Shown here in pieces: positions 12,634 through 23,229 of a DNA stretch of 64,000 bases. The translations under genes and the position numbers were made by a program. Source of the DNA: Nectonema munidae (lineage: Eukaryota > Nematomorpha > Nectonematoida > Nectonematidae); contig JAUIRK010001034.1 of the NCBI GenBank assembly GCA_030549495.1, positions 558,001 to 622,000 of the forward strand, read 5' to 3'. Position 1 is the first letter of the stretch; every line of letters starts with the position of its first letter. The notes under the pieces were generated by a model. That model made no database searches and was not told the origin of the DNA. It was given only the letters and a program-made list of their open reading frames with translations.

Positions 12634-12888
12634 GTATCATATGTGATACGTTCGCCATTACAAAGTTTTCTCAATAAAAACAAAGTAAGTAAAACTTTAT
12701 TTGAATTGAAATAAGTGTTATGAAGGGCTTTGAAAAGATTTTTATTATGGATGATGTTTTATAAAACAATCTACACGAACACCAACTTGACATTTAACGC
12801 ACATAGTTGCAGTTAATTTACCAGGTTGAGCCAATATTAATGAGATTAAGGTATCGTATGTGATACGTTGGACAGTCCTGCGCAGGAC
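12634..12888. repeat. Pair of near-palindromic 19-mers plus a perfect palindrome
   Basis: GTATCATATGTGATACGTT at 12634-12652 recurs with one change at 12851-12869. It is followed by the perfect palindrome GTCCTGCGCAGGAC (12875-12888). The arrangement resembles a transposon end or fold-back element, but I cannot define its borders. Confidence 0.45.
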
Positions 12889-13503
12889 AGATGCTAAACT
12901 TGGCGCCCCTCAATTCAAAGAACACTTCAAAACTTAATAATACAGGTATATATGTATGAAAAAGTAAATTATTTGTCGATGATATATTTACACTTTTGGT
13001 ACGCCATGTTTCTTAATATAAAAATTTAAAAAAAAAATCCATTATTTTTTGATTAAAATCTTATGAAAAATGTTCTAGATATGATCCAAAATTGAATCAA
13101 AGGATATAACAAAGAAACAGATGAAAAATCACAGGGATGATAAAGCTTTGAAATTCAAGGAAGAAACAATCTTGGGAAGATATCCTACTCAAATGCCTAA
13201 AAATTAAAATCCCCTTTATTCGCGGTTTTTTGCAGAGATATAACTACCTGCAGAAAATTGACCAATTCGCCAAATTTACAAAAAAATATCTTTTTTATGA
13301 CCTAAAAAACAAAATTAAATGTTTATGCGATATTTTTCTCACATGTGAAGTTACATTTGCAAAATAGTGTCTTAGAATAAAGTATAAACTAAAGCACTTC
13401 CTTTTACAAATGAACACTTATTATGTAAATTTGTGACCTTCTTTTCTGTCTGAATAACTTCCGTTCATTTTGTAGTAACATTTGTTGCCTGAAACCAGAA
13501 GTT

Positions 13504-13895
13504 ATACACGGAATTTCGTATTAGCAGTTTAATTTAAACATAATAAAGGGGAGACGACAAGGTTCAAAGGGATTTTATTAAAACATAGATAATTGTGACC
13601 TCTTCCGAAAGTTTAATGTAAATTTTCATGAAATTGAAAACTCTATCTCAGGCTTTGGATGTTGTGGATGATTTAGATTAGAATGTATAATGAAATCGAT
13701 ATATGTATTCTTCCACGTGAAAGAAATAATGCAGTTTCTGACGAAGAATTTTTGGATGAAAGAAATTTGTTATCTTCTGAACTGCCAAATGATGTTTTGA
13801 ACTTGAAGTCAGTATTGGTTTGGGAGAGCTACGATACACGGAATTTAGTGTAACCATTTAATTTAAACACAATAAAGGGGAGATTTTGACAAGGC
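13504..13895. repeat. Direct repeat, two copies about 330 bp apart
   Basis: ATACACGGAATTT, then TTTAATTTAAACA and AATAAAGGGGAGA appear in the same order at 13504-13561 and 13833-13895. A third partial GCGGAATTTCGTTA follows near 13918. They may be copies of a transposon terminus of the type that reads GGAATTTCGTTAT. Confidence 0.5.
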
Positions 13896-13999
13896 AAGCA
13901 AATTGTTTCATTATATGCGGAATTTCGTTAAAACCGACTTCGTTATAAATATATTATTTCATGCATACATTTGCGCAGTAAGAAAATTCAAATTTTGGC

Positions 14000-14024
14000 G
14001 CTATAAGCCAGGGATTGGGCACCG
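14000..14024. mobile_element. Orphan hAT-type terminus
   Basis: Read on the minus strand the sequence begins CAGCGGTGCCCAATCCCTGG, which resembles a hAT end. No matching left end was found, so this is a solo or truncated copy. Confidence 0.35.
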
Positions 14025-14173
14025 CTGCTCTAGATTCTAACCAAATCAAAATATGAAATTTTTAACACATATTTGAAAATAAAACAGATAAGCTTTTTTG
14101 GTAAAAAAAAGGACGCTTTTCTAAAATTGTGACACAAACTGAAATGCAGAGAAAATTTTATATGCGAATCATA

Positions 14174-14300
14174 ACTGGTCAACAATTTTTTACTTTCTGA
14201 ATGTTGTCTAGATTTCTACAAGTGAATTAGGGTATTCTGGCACTGCTGAATCAGGAAATGGCATCCGTTTCTCTCCATCAGGTCAGGTTTTTGTGCTAAG
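14174..14300. repeat. Left terminal inverted repeat of the unnamed transposon
   Basis: Begins ACTGGTCAACAA. GCTGAATC lies about 72 bp in and ATCAGGTCAGGTTTTTG about 104 bp in; the same landmarks occur about 63 and 95 bp from the right end. Confidence 0.65.
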
Positions 14301-14531
14301 TTGATTTGAAAAAATCAGATCTTGTTCACAAAATCAATTACATTTTTGTGGCATTATCAGCTGATTTTTGTCAACACATATCATCCTAAACATGTTTTTA
14401 AGAAAAAAAATGTTTTACCAACAACATTTATTGATTACATGATAGAAACATCGATTACTGTCATCTGAATGCTGGGCATTGATAAAGGTAAGTACAAGTA
14501 AATTGCATGTTGCGTCACCACTGTTCAAACT

Positions 14532-15635
14532 TCAGGGCTTGAACTTCCGTTTCTTCGAACTCCTAGAATGTTCAGCGGCAGGGAGGTCTCTCTTGAGATT
14601 CCAACAGTAGTCAGCCATCATGACTGTGTCCCAGCGACCCTGATACCTGGTCTCCATCTCCTTCATGTCCTGATGGAATCTCTCCCCCTGCTTGTCACTC
14701 ATTGAACCCAGGTTCTCAGGAAACCGGTTCATATGTGAAAATAGGTAGTGCATCTTGATGCTCATGTTGCAGCCCAGGTTTCTGAAAGCAGTCAGCATGT
14801 TGTTGACAAGTTCTGCGTAGTTTCTGGCCTTATTGTTGCCAAGAAAGTTCTTCACTACCAAAACAAATGTCTTCCACGCTTCCAGTTCCACTTCGTTCAT
14901 TGAGTTTTTGAACTCTGGATCTCTGATGAGCTGACGGATCTGAGGACCATCAAAAATGCCAGCTTTCAACTTCTCCATGGTCAATCCTGGAAAAATCTGG
15001 CACAAGTAAGTGAAGCAGTCACCATCTTTGTCCAGAGCCTTGGTGAACTGCTTGATTAAGCCGAGCTTGATGTGCAGCGGTGGGAAGAGTATCCTGTCTC
15101 TGTCCACCAGAGGGTCGTTGATGACGTTCCTTTCTTTGCATGGCACCAATTCCTCCCGCACAGGCCAGTCCTTCTTCGTGTAATGCTGAGCACGGTCCCT
15201 ACTATCCCACATGCACAGAAAACATGGGTACTTGGTGAAGCCACACTGTTGTCCCAACAAAAAGTTTACCATCTTCAGGTCAACACAAATAAACCACTTA
15301 TGCTGATCATAACCAATTTTCTCCAGCACATACTTCTCCGCTTCATACTTCTCCTTCAGTGTAGTCGAGTGAGCGATGGGTACAGAGGCAAACTGGTTGC
15401 CGTTGTGTAGCAGAACACATTTCAGTGATCGCTTGCTGCTGTCAATGAACAGTCTCCAATCTTTGGGTTCGTACTGTGGCACTCCAAGCTTGAGCAGAAG
15501 CTGCGCAATATCAGCACAGTACACCAAGTCCTTCTCTTCAGAGAAAAAACAGAGGTACTCTTGATGCCTGTTGCGTAAGAAGCTGATGCGAGCACTGTCA
15601 GAGAGGAGGTTTTTTTCCTTCAATCTGGATGCCAA
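14532..15635 (-). CDS. C-terminal part of transposon protein, RNase-H-like features (367 codons)
   Basis: Open from 15635 to 14532 on the minus strand. Visible landmarks are RLFIDSSKRS (Asp about residue 65), an ICVDLK motif (Asp about 119), then GQQCGFTKYPCFLCMWDSR with a C-x2-C pair (138/141), PPLHIKLGLIKQF, and GERFHQDMKEME (Glu about 313). Two Asp, one Glu and a C-x2-C before a WDSR motif fit an RNase-H-fold DDE transposase with a zinc-binding insertion; this assignment is inference. The start shown is only the first in-frame Met. The frame overlaps the upstream frame by 38 bp. Relatives I recall run straight from the SQKELNDLVRDL region into SRLKEKNLL, so the two frames were probably one gene split by a frameshift near 15640-15670. 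The C terminus is basic (SRSSKKRKFKP). Confidence 0.75.
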   Translation of the reverse strand: MASRLKEKNLLSDSARISFLRNRHQEYLCFFSEEKDLVYCADIAQLLLKLGVPQYEPKDWRLFIDSSKRSLKCVLLHNGNQFASVPIAHSTTLKEKYEAEKYVLEKIGYDQHKWFICVDLKMVNFLLGQQCGFTKYPCFLCMWDSRDRAQHYTKKDWPVREELVPCKERNVINDPLVDRDRILFPPLHIKLGLIKQFTKALDKDGDCFTYLCQIFPGLTMEKLKAGIFDGPQIRQLIRDPEFKNSMNEVELEAWKTFVLVVKNFLGNNKARNYAELVNNMLTAFRNLGCNMSIKMHYLFSHMNRFPENLGSMSDKQGERFHQDMKEMETRYQGRWDTVMMADYCWNLKRDLPAAEHSRSSKKRKFKP

Positions 15636-16212
15636 CAGTTCGGCAGAGTCCTTTGATGAGGTCGCGAACTAGATCATTCAATTCCTTTTGGGAATATGGA
15701 TGTGGAGCATCATCTTCAAGAACCACTTCTTCTTCTTCATGTCCTTCAACACTGGAGGCATCTTCGTCACTAATGTCAGGAAGTTCGCTGAAGATAGGCA
15801 CTGGAATTGCATCACAATGAGCTACAGGACGACGTGCTGATTGAAGATCAGGATACAAGAGGCTGCCCCGGTTCTTTCTGTTGATTCCAGACACATCAAC
15901 AGCGCAGAAGTAGCAGTCAGTGACATGGTTTGTCGGCTCCCTCCAAACCATGGGAATTCCAAACTTCAGACTCCTCTTGCCGTTGGTCCACCCACGCAGA
16001 GTCTCGGTGCATGCTTTGCACACCATGTGTGGCGCCCAAGCTTTATCCTGGTCACCAAGTTTAATACCAAAATAAGCATGGTAAGCACGCCTTATGTAAC
16101 TTGTGACTGGCTTCCTATTAGGAGCAATGGTGTATTCTCCACATATGTAGCAAAACACACCGGGCTTATTTCTGCGCGATCTTCTGGTGGAAGCCATATC
16201 ATTCACCTTCAA
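15598..16212 (-). CDS. N-terminal part of transposon protein, zinc-finger-like (204 codons)
   Basis: Starts at 16212, or more plausibly at the second Met (MASTRRSRRNKPG, 16197). It carries three Cys pairs, FCYICG (21/24), VCKAC (65/68) and DCYFC (100/103), which look like a treble-clef or paired zinc finger for DNA binding. An acidic linker (DEDASSVEGHEEEEVVLEDD) and SQKELNDLVRDL follow. The last 16 or so codons (LIKGLCRTVG onward) do not continue the family sequence, while the overlapping frame does. The true product was therefore likely one protein of about 550 residues. An alternative is programmed frameshifting; I see no clear slippery site or structure that demands it. Confidence 0.72.
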   Translation of the reverse strand: MKVNDMASTRRSRRNKPGVFCYICGEYTIAPNRKPVTSYIRRAYHAYFGIKLGDQDKAWAPHMVCKACTETLRGWTNGKRSLKFGIPMVWREPTNHVTDCYFCAVDVSGINRKNRGSLLYPDLQSARRPVAHCDAIPVPIFSELPDISDEDASSVEGHEEEEVVLEDDAPHPYSQKELNDLVRDLIKGLCRTVGIQIEGKKPPL

Positions 16213-16429
16213 AACAAAAATAGGTACAAATTAGTCATAAATTGGCGCATGTAGGTATTGTACATTCTTCAGAGTTCGTTATTTCAAGAAATACAACTTT
16301 TTACCTGAATACTTCTTGTCATTAAAATAATTATTTCCAATCAAAACAATTATTTGACATGACATTTTGCCCCCACCAACTTCTTCTAAAATGCTCAACA
16401 CATGCGTATATGTGAACAAAATGTAAAAA

Positions 16430-16559
16430 ACGACATGTGGCCATTTCTCAAAAACTTAACCTGATTGAACAAAACTAATGTGAGTTTTGGATTCAGCGCA
16501 TCAGATTCGTCCTAAATCAGCTTAAAAAAATGCAGAGAACAAATTTGTTGTTGACCAGT
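16430..16559. repeat. Right terminal inverted repeat of the unnamed transposon
   Basis: Ends TTGTTGACCAGT at 16559. Read inward on the minus strand it matches the left end in order: 12 terminal bases, then GCTGAATC, then ATCAGGTTAAGTTTTTG. Confidence 0.65.
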
Positions 16560-16716
16560 GAATTTATACTGAATAAATTTATGAGGGGTTGCATGACTTC
16601 ATACTTTCGAAGTACAATTGACAGATAAGTTTTCAAAACTCAACAAGTGAAATAAGTTTACATTTTTTAAAGTTTTATACACTCGAATATCAAGCTAACG
16701 AATTAACTATCTAACT

Positions 16717-17817
16717 CAGTGGTTCCCAAACTTTTTTAGCCCGCGCTCCTAAAAAAATTTTGCTCTGACTTTGCACCTCCTACAATTTATACTTTGTTCA
16801 AGAATAAAGGATGTGCATTCATGCTACAATTGTATCCAAAGAAACGATATATTTCCCTTCAAATTTAATATAAACAAAAATCGGACATGTGGAAGAGAAA
16901 CATATCAAAAATTAATATTGGATCTTACAAAAATAATAACTGTTGCAAAATTTTCATTTTAAATTTTTATAAACTGAAAAACTAGCTTTCAAACGTGTAG
17001 AAAGTAATTAAAATTTTTTAATATGTAAAAAAATGAAACATATGGACAGGAAACAATGACACAGATTAACATTTGAATTATTTTACAAAAAATAATCCCT
17101 TGCCTGAAATATGTACAAAATAGTAAAATAAAAATAAAAGCTTGTGAATTTTTCAAAACGGGAAATATTGAGGCCGAGAACAATACGCATGTTAGCCTGT
17201 GCGTTTAAGCGATGCCTAGATTTCGTCTTTATCAGCAAAAGAGTGCTAAATTCTAACTCGTATAAGTAAGTTATCGCAAAAGGAACAGCTACGTGAGTTT
17301 CACAATGTCTTGGAAACATAAACACAGGAGTCACGATGTGACGCAGTTCTTTAAGGTTTCACTGAGAAAGATAAATATAATAATATAATTTCTATAAATT
17401 ATATAAATATAATTTCTTTATATCTTTATAAAGATTACTAAGTGAATAGTAAATTTTTGGACAGTATAGATTACTATGTTAAACTAGTTAAAATTACGAT
17501 TTGTTTCGGTAAATATTTTTGTCCATATTTACACTATTTCGTAAAATCTATTAGTAGTAAATTAATATTTTTACTAGGAAAACATAGTAAAGCAGCATAT
17601 TAGATCTGACTCACAGGAAAGGACTAAAAGCATTAATAGTAAACTAATCATGGAAATATTAATTATCAGTATTTTGAGTTTAAATAAAAAAACGATTTTT
17701 TTGATTTCAAGATTAATAAATAATAAGACATCCTTTATTCTTGAACAAAGTGTAAATTATAGGAGGTGCAAAGTCAGAGCAAAAATAATAGATTTATTAC
17801 TGAAAAAGTATAAATCA
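16717..17817 (-). mobile_element. hAT element remnant with transposase C-terminus
   Basis: The left end is CAGTGGTTCCCAAACTTTTT. Its subterminal segment (GCTCTGACTTTGCACCTCCT and the next 40 bp) recurs inverted at about 17727-17784, but the outermost right end is degraded. The right border is approximate. The minus strand holds a transposase tail (next entry). Confidence 0.7.
17083..17334 (-). pseudogene. hAT transposase C-terminal fragment (dimerisation region)
   Basis: The 83-codon frame includes PFAITYLYELEFSTLLLIKT, then KSRHRLNAQANMRIVLGLNI and ISRFEKFTS. This matches the end of hAT transposases of the ZBED5/SCAND3-like group (YLCExGFS ... KTKxRNRL ... LRVALS...P-IE-L), the region that forms the dimer interface. 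The rest of the enzyme is missing or unrecognisable within this 1.1-kb element. Confidence 0.68.
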
Positions 17818-19640
17818 CAAAATATTTGCATAAAAAAATATATATATTTGCATAAACATATATTGATTGAAAGAAAAGTTCATTTCAGTCTTGACTTTAT
17901 CTAGTAAAGCGAGTATTTTTCTATTGATACTTGTATGCTTCAAACTTGAAAAAATATTTTGTATAAATAACATGGTATTTATGATTGTACCAGAATAATT
18001 TAAATCAAATATATATGTGGAAGTAAATAGAAATAAAAATATATCGACAAAAGAATCACAAGTACAAATCAAAATATAGTCTATATAGAGTGAAAGTGAT
18101 TCTTTGCCATTTGAAAAATCTTATCTTTCATCATCAACTTTATGGGTCCATCAGAACAGTTTTTGTCGAACTCTAGAAACAAGATTTTTTTCAAAGTTTT
18201 CTTTCAGATGTGGTAATCCAAATATCGATAACATTATTTTCAAATCTAAAAAAAAATTGATAAAAAATATCTATCGAATGAAATAAAATAACATTTTTTC
18301 GGATTTGGTTGGTTTATAGATTGTATTCGTAGAGCAATTGCGTATAAAAATGAGACAACTTTTTATTTGTACAAAGTTTTGTAATTGCATTGCTGTAGTT
18401 TAAGAAGCTTTCGTTTAAAATATCAATTAAAATATAATAATTATTTAAAATTATAATCAAAAAGAAAATATATCAAAATTCTAGTGAAAGTCTCTTGAAT
18501 TCCAATAACATCTAAAAATAGCAAATAAAAATATGTATTCCAAAGTGTCATTTTAAAACCCTCATCTATAAAGTAGAATTTACCTCAAAAAAAGTTTAAA
18601 AAAAAATAGACTCACATCCGTAAAACATTAAATAAGAAAATGCTATAGCAGAATAAATACGACAAATTATTTTATTTTAAATGTGATAAAAGATACCCGT
18701 TTTCCATCCTGAAGAATTGGATACTTCAAAATAATTCCTTTCATAATGGGTTATGTCTTTTCTTCTTTCAGAAAACAGTTCATTCATTCTTATATTGACT
18801 GCCACAAAATCTTTTACGAAACACTTTTGAGGGATGAGTGGTGTTAATATTTGCGACAGAATGTTAGCAAGCTAAAGACCTAGATTACGATCAAAGAAGT
18901 CGTGGTGGAACTTGTTTTCGCACATTGTAAGTCTTTCTGTTGTGGCGGCTCACAAGTTTCATCAAAAAATATAAAATGAATGTCATACACATCTTGACAT
19001 CAAAACAGAAATATGTAGATGTCTCATGAATTCTGTGGACCCAAGAAAACGATTAGGAGGTCCTACGTCTTCAACAGCAATAGGTGTACAAAAGATAAAT
19101 AATGGTCAATTGGATAAATTAAATGTATGTGTGAATAATATATTGTAATAGTCACAATTTTTTTGATATTCAATAAACTTTTTAATTTTACTACTCAAAG
19201 TGTCCAACGTTCCCATTTAAGTATACAAGAAAATGGTAGACAGAATTTTTTTTGATTTTTCCCATTTATAAACTAAAGAAATAAAAAAGTAAATTTAAAC
19301 TATTTTAATATTCTTTGTTGTTCCGTAAAGAGTTAAGCTGTAGCCTAGACAGCTGATCTAGTATGAGTTCGATCTCATAAACTTCCTATTTTCTAATTAA
19401 CTGCTTCTAAGAAAAAATACATGCCTGGCATTGCTATCAAACGCCGTCTGAACGTCTTATCATCCTTCCAAATTCTGTCACTCACGTATGGGCCAGTTTG
19501 ATCCTCGATCTTGAACAATGGAACTATAAAAATATTTAATTTAATAGCTAATAAATTAAAAGAGATATTTGGAAAAAGGCATTACCATAGCGTACTTAAA
19601 ACTTTCCTTGACTCTACCCTGATTTTCTCAAATTTTCTCT
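17818..19640. other. Intergenic, nothing recognised
   Basis: Very AT-rich. A segment at 19334-19390 has a B-box-like GAGTTCGATCTC but does not form a convincing tRNA or SINE. Confidence 0.4.
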
Positions 19641-21072
19641 TCTCCAGGTTCTGTCCTCCAGGAACGTTCCATCAGAGGGTGGGTCACACTGGTGGGAACC
19701 AGGGCATATTCCAGAAAATCTGGTAAGTCATAACAATCTTAATATAAAAAACTCCATGAGAACCTTAAATCTTGAATATCAACTCATTGAAGCAGCGGAT
19801 AATAAACTATTCCTGATCCAAATCCCTGTCTCACCCCGAAGCCGCCCTTTTCTTAATTCCATGAAAGGTGCTCAAGCTTCCAATTTCCATCGGGTAGGAC
19901 TCTCACTTAAGATATTTGATAGCTGGTACTCAGATATCACGGAAAATTGATCAATAATAGGCTCAAATCAGTACTCCGGGCGTTTGCTGGCAGTGCTGAA
20001 GTGGGCGTAGGTCTGCGCACTATTATCATGACCGCTATGTCAGGAGGGTTTAATTGGGTCTCTGCTACAGCTGGCATAGCACCCCACCTGTCCCATTGGA
20101 CACTTGCCTATACGATCTAGACTCTGCCAGAATCATTCAAGTATCTTTGCTACGACCCGAATAAAGGATCTAGGCCGTTTTAGCCACTATGCGATGATAT
20201 CTTGTTTCTATAACACCGTGTTTGGACCCGAAGGTTGCAGTCCAGGATTGAGCGAAAATTTTGTTCCACCATCTTTGCTATGTTGATGTTCGGCTCAAAC
20301 ATTAGTAACTCATCTGGTTCACAAGACTCGCCATCACGGTAATCTTCAACCTAAAACGGAGTGGGAAGCCATTCATTCCGTGGTGAGCAACTGCGATCAT
20401 CCTATTTCGATTCTCACATTTGAAATGGAGGGGATTCATAATGATTATTCTGGAGTATATCATCATCTCTGCAATTTTTCATCATTGTGAAATCCACAAG
20501 TTTGTATCTTCAAGATATATCTGACTTAGGTAAGATCGACAGGATTCAATACTCGGATGAGCTCTTTGAAGAACTACTACAGATTGAGACTTATCAAACC
20601 AGACACTTCGAATGTTTTAAACACTGAGATCTATTTAGTTGCAGGTCCGATATTGGGCAATCCTCTTCAAAACATCCCATCACTTCTGTGTCAAGCACTA
20701 GTGTTTTGGACCACACGATTGACAATAAAGGCGATGATCGAGGTTCAGTACCTTCTCCTGCCAGTTTTATTACCCAAGCTCAAATTCATCGATCCTCCAC
20801 GTAGAACATCCAAACCTGAAGCTAGTAAATAATTTAGGAGCCCTTGTTTGGAGGCCAGGACTGAGGGTTCTGTCTCATCCTTGGCCACCCTCAAGTCCTT
20901 CAGATCCATGATAAATGCTAAAGGAAAAGCTCCAATAATTAATCAAGGACACCTTACAGCCATTACTCGTATAGTGAGCAATAAGATTATGGCTTCAAAA
21001 CTTCAGATAATTCCACTCTTTTTACAAGACTCGATCTACACATTGGAAGAAGGTGTATGGAAGAAAGTTTAG
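19640..21072 (+). other. Decayed coding-like block of unidentified origin
   Basis: This block is richer in G and C than its flanks and has protein-like open stretches on the + strand (for example around 19756-19950, 20104-20286, 20557-20832 and 20848-21072). It is clearly broken in several places. I cannot match it to a family. Lack of repeats at its ends and its compositional contrast are compatible with a fossil insertion (a mobile element or an endogenised RNA-virus gene) or with an old processed pseudogene. No function is proposed. Confidence 0.4.
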
Positions 21073-23229
21073 ACCTAAAAAGTGGAAGACTATTTCCTAA
21101 TTGCATATATATATACAACCTTTCTTTACCTTCCTTACTTTATTACTTATTTGATTTGAAAGAGTAACGTCATCATATTACAACGTTCCTTGCAAAGACA
21201 CCGAACAATCATTGAACAATCTGTTATTTTCGAAAGACTCACCATCACAAAAGTCTCGCAAAACCCTATCTCTTGATTTATGTCCATTTTAACAAAACTG
21301 GAAATATTTTCTCACAATAAAATATCTTTAATACTTCTAAAATATGAACCATCTTTTATTTCTAATTCAACACGAGATATAAATCTCAAACCAGATTGTA
21401 AATATCTGGTAAGTTTATATTCCGATTTCATTGCTTCAAAAGCCTCTTGCAGAGGAAAATTTTGATTGAAAATTTTTCCTCATTTTTCCATAATAGAAAA
21501 TAAAGAACTCTCATTTTTGAAACAAGATAAAAAATTATTTATTAAATCATCATCATGGGAGTCTAGAAAGGATTTAAAAATTTCCTGATATTTTACTTAT
21601 TACTTTAGAAGGTACATTGTCTAACTCTCTCAAAATAAAAATAAAACATTCATTTAAACATTTTCTACATGGGAGCTTTTATTGCGGGGTATATTGTAAA
21701 AATAAGACGAATTTTGAAACAGATGAATTAATTTTTATGAAATAAAAAGAGTGAATGCGTTAGACTTGTATGCTTCATATAAGAAGATAATTTTTGCAAG
21801 ATTTAAAGCAGCTACTAAAATTACATTTAAAAAAGGGAATATTTTTTGAAAAAAACAAAGAGATCCTTAAAAAATGTTAAATATTAAGAACACTTCAGGC
21901 TAATAAAAGCAGCTTTCTGTGTTAAAACATTATAAAAGAAAACTCATTACAAATACCCATAAAAATTTAACAATAATTTTTAGTATGAGGGACTGACCTT
22001 CAACAAAAAATTTTATATGGTTCTAAAAAAACATGAAAACAATCATATATTTTTTATAAGTCTTGCTAACAGATTAGCAAATTTTATTTGTAGAGGTAAT
22101 CAAAAAAAAATATTTACCATTCGGATAGTAAAAATTGGAGTTTAAATTAAAAGAATAGTTCATTACTAGTTTGCTTAGTTGTGTTTACTTCTTATTTTAT
22201 TTAAGTATGTTAGTTAATTAAGTTAATAAGTTAGTTAAGTTATTTTAGTATGTTAGTTAATTATTTAGTTAGTATACGGTAGGTTATAACTGTAGGGGCA
22301 ACAAAATTTATCCCATAAATCCTTCAAAAATTGATCTATCTCTATTGCCTGTGGTAGAGAAGAGCATAAATATATATATGCGTAGAATACATTATCACTT
22401 CAAATTAGATATTCCTATATATACAATTATACATATCGAATGCATCTTTCATTGTAAGAATCCAAGTTTACATTTTTCAATAACTTTAATTATGTGTCTT
22501 AAAGAGTAGTCAAATTTTTTTTATTAATATTAAAATTAAATATCAAATAATTACTAATGACTTTTAAAACAAAAAAAGTTGACTTTATAGCAAAAAATTG
22601 CTTTACGAAATCTTACGAATAAAATTTTATTATATGAAAATAAAATAAGCCCTTTTTTAAAACAGAAGATGAGTTAAAATAAACAAGAAAATATCATTTT
22701 CTAATAGTGTAGTTCGATGAACTTTTTTATTGAAAAGCAAGAAAGTGCTTTAAATGATTTTTCTCTTAAAAAATGTCATCCATAACTTTCTGTGATTAAT
22801 TTTTAGTTCACTGTTTTCTATGGTTTTTCATATATGGTTTTCTATTAAGAAAAATTAAGATAAAATTTGAAATTTTTATTTTATAATACCATAAATAAAT
22901 ATTTGTTTTAGAATTAATACAATTCTTTGGACCCAATTTTTGGAATTTCTGAAAAAAAGATAATTTCATAGCAATTGTGTCACATAAAAAATGTTTCCAA
23001 GTGATAGAAAAAAAAACAAAAACCGATGGACAGATAATTTGCCAAAATTTCAAAATTCACATAGAAAAAGATGATGTATTCCTCTACAAGAAAGTTATTT
23101 GAAGAATTTCACCAGAATGCCGTTGAATAAGCATCATAGGACGCTTTCATTTTCTTGCTTAACCCTATTAGTGCTGGGCTAAATTTATTCTCTCAAGTGC
23201 TGATGGCGCAAAGGGTACCTCGTCTTTTT
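21073..23229. other. Intergenic, AT-rich, with a TTAGTTAA-rich stretch
   Basis: At 22195-22275 the motif TTAGTTAA/AAGTTA recurs irregularly, a low-complexity array. Near 23160 the sequence TTAACCCTATTAGTGCTGGGC resembles a piggyBac-type end without a visible partner. No gene seen. Confidence 0.4.

Larger units (their letters stand above)
11344..14173. other. Intergenic with scattered repeats; no host gene recognised
   Basis: It includes an 80-codon minus-strand open frame (11769-12008) that I do not recognise, duplicated palindromic motifs at 12634 and 12851, a duplicated 58-bp segment at 13504 and 13833, and one orphan hAT-type terminus near 14020. Confidence 0.45.
14174..16559 (-). mobile_element. 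TIR-bounded DNA transposon encoding a zinc-finger/RNase-H-like protein (unnamed family)
   Basis: A 2386-bp unit ends in perfect 12-bp inverted repeats ACTGGTCAACAA (14174-14185) and TTGTTGACCAGT (16548-16559). The ends stay colinear for about 120 bp: GCTGAATC and ATCAGGT(C/T)A.GTTTTTG recur at matching offsets inside both. The flanks gaatcata (left) and gaatttata (right) could be a diverged 8-9 bp target duplication. Inside are two overlapping minus-strand frames (14532-15635 and 15598-16212). As I recall, the protein is a very abundant uncharacterised family in arthropod genomes. The repeats here argue that it is a transposon gene. Its coding part is clearly richer in G and C than the surroundings. 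Confidence 0.72.

Noticed and set aside
15072-16254. Several + strand frames (15072-15410, 15841-16254 and others)
   Set aside because: Antisense of the zinc-finger/RNase-H-like transposon gene, whose minus-strand frames show family motifs.
19334-19390. Possible tRNA or SINE (TAGCCTAGACAG and GAGTTCGATCTC)
   Set aside because: A- and B-box-like segments are only about 22 bp apart and no cloverleaf forms; the second copy expected for a SINE was not found.
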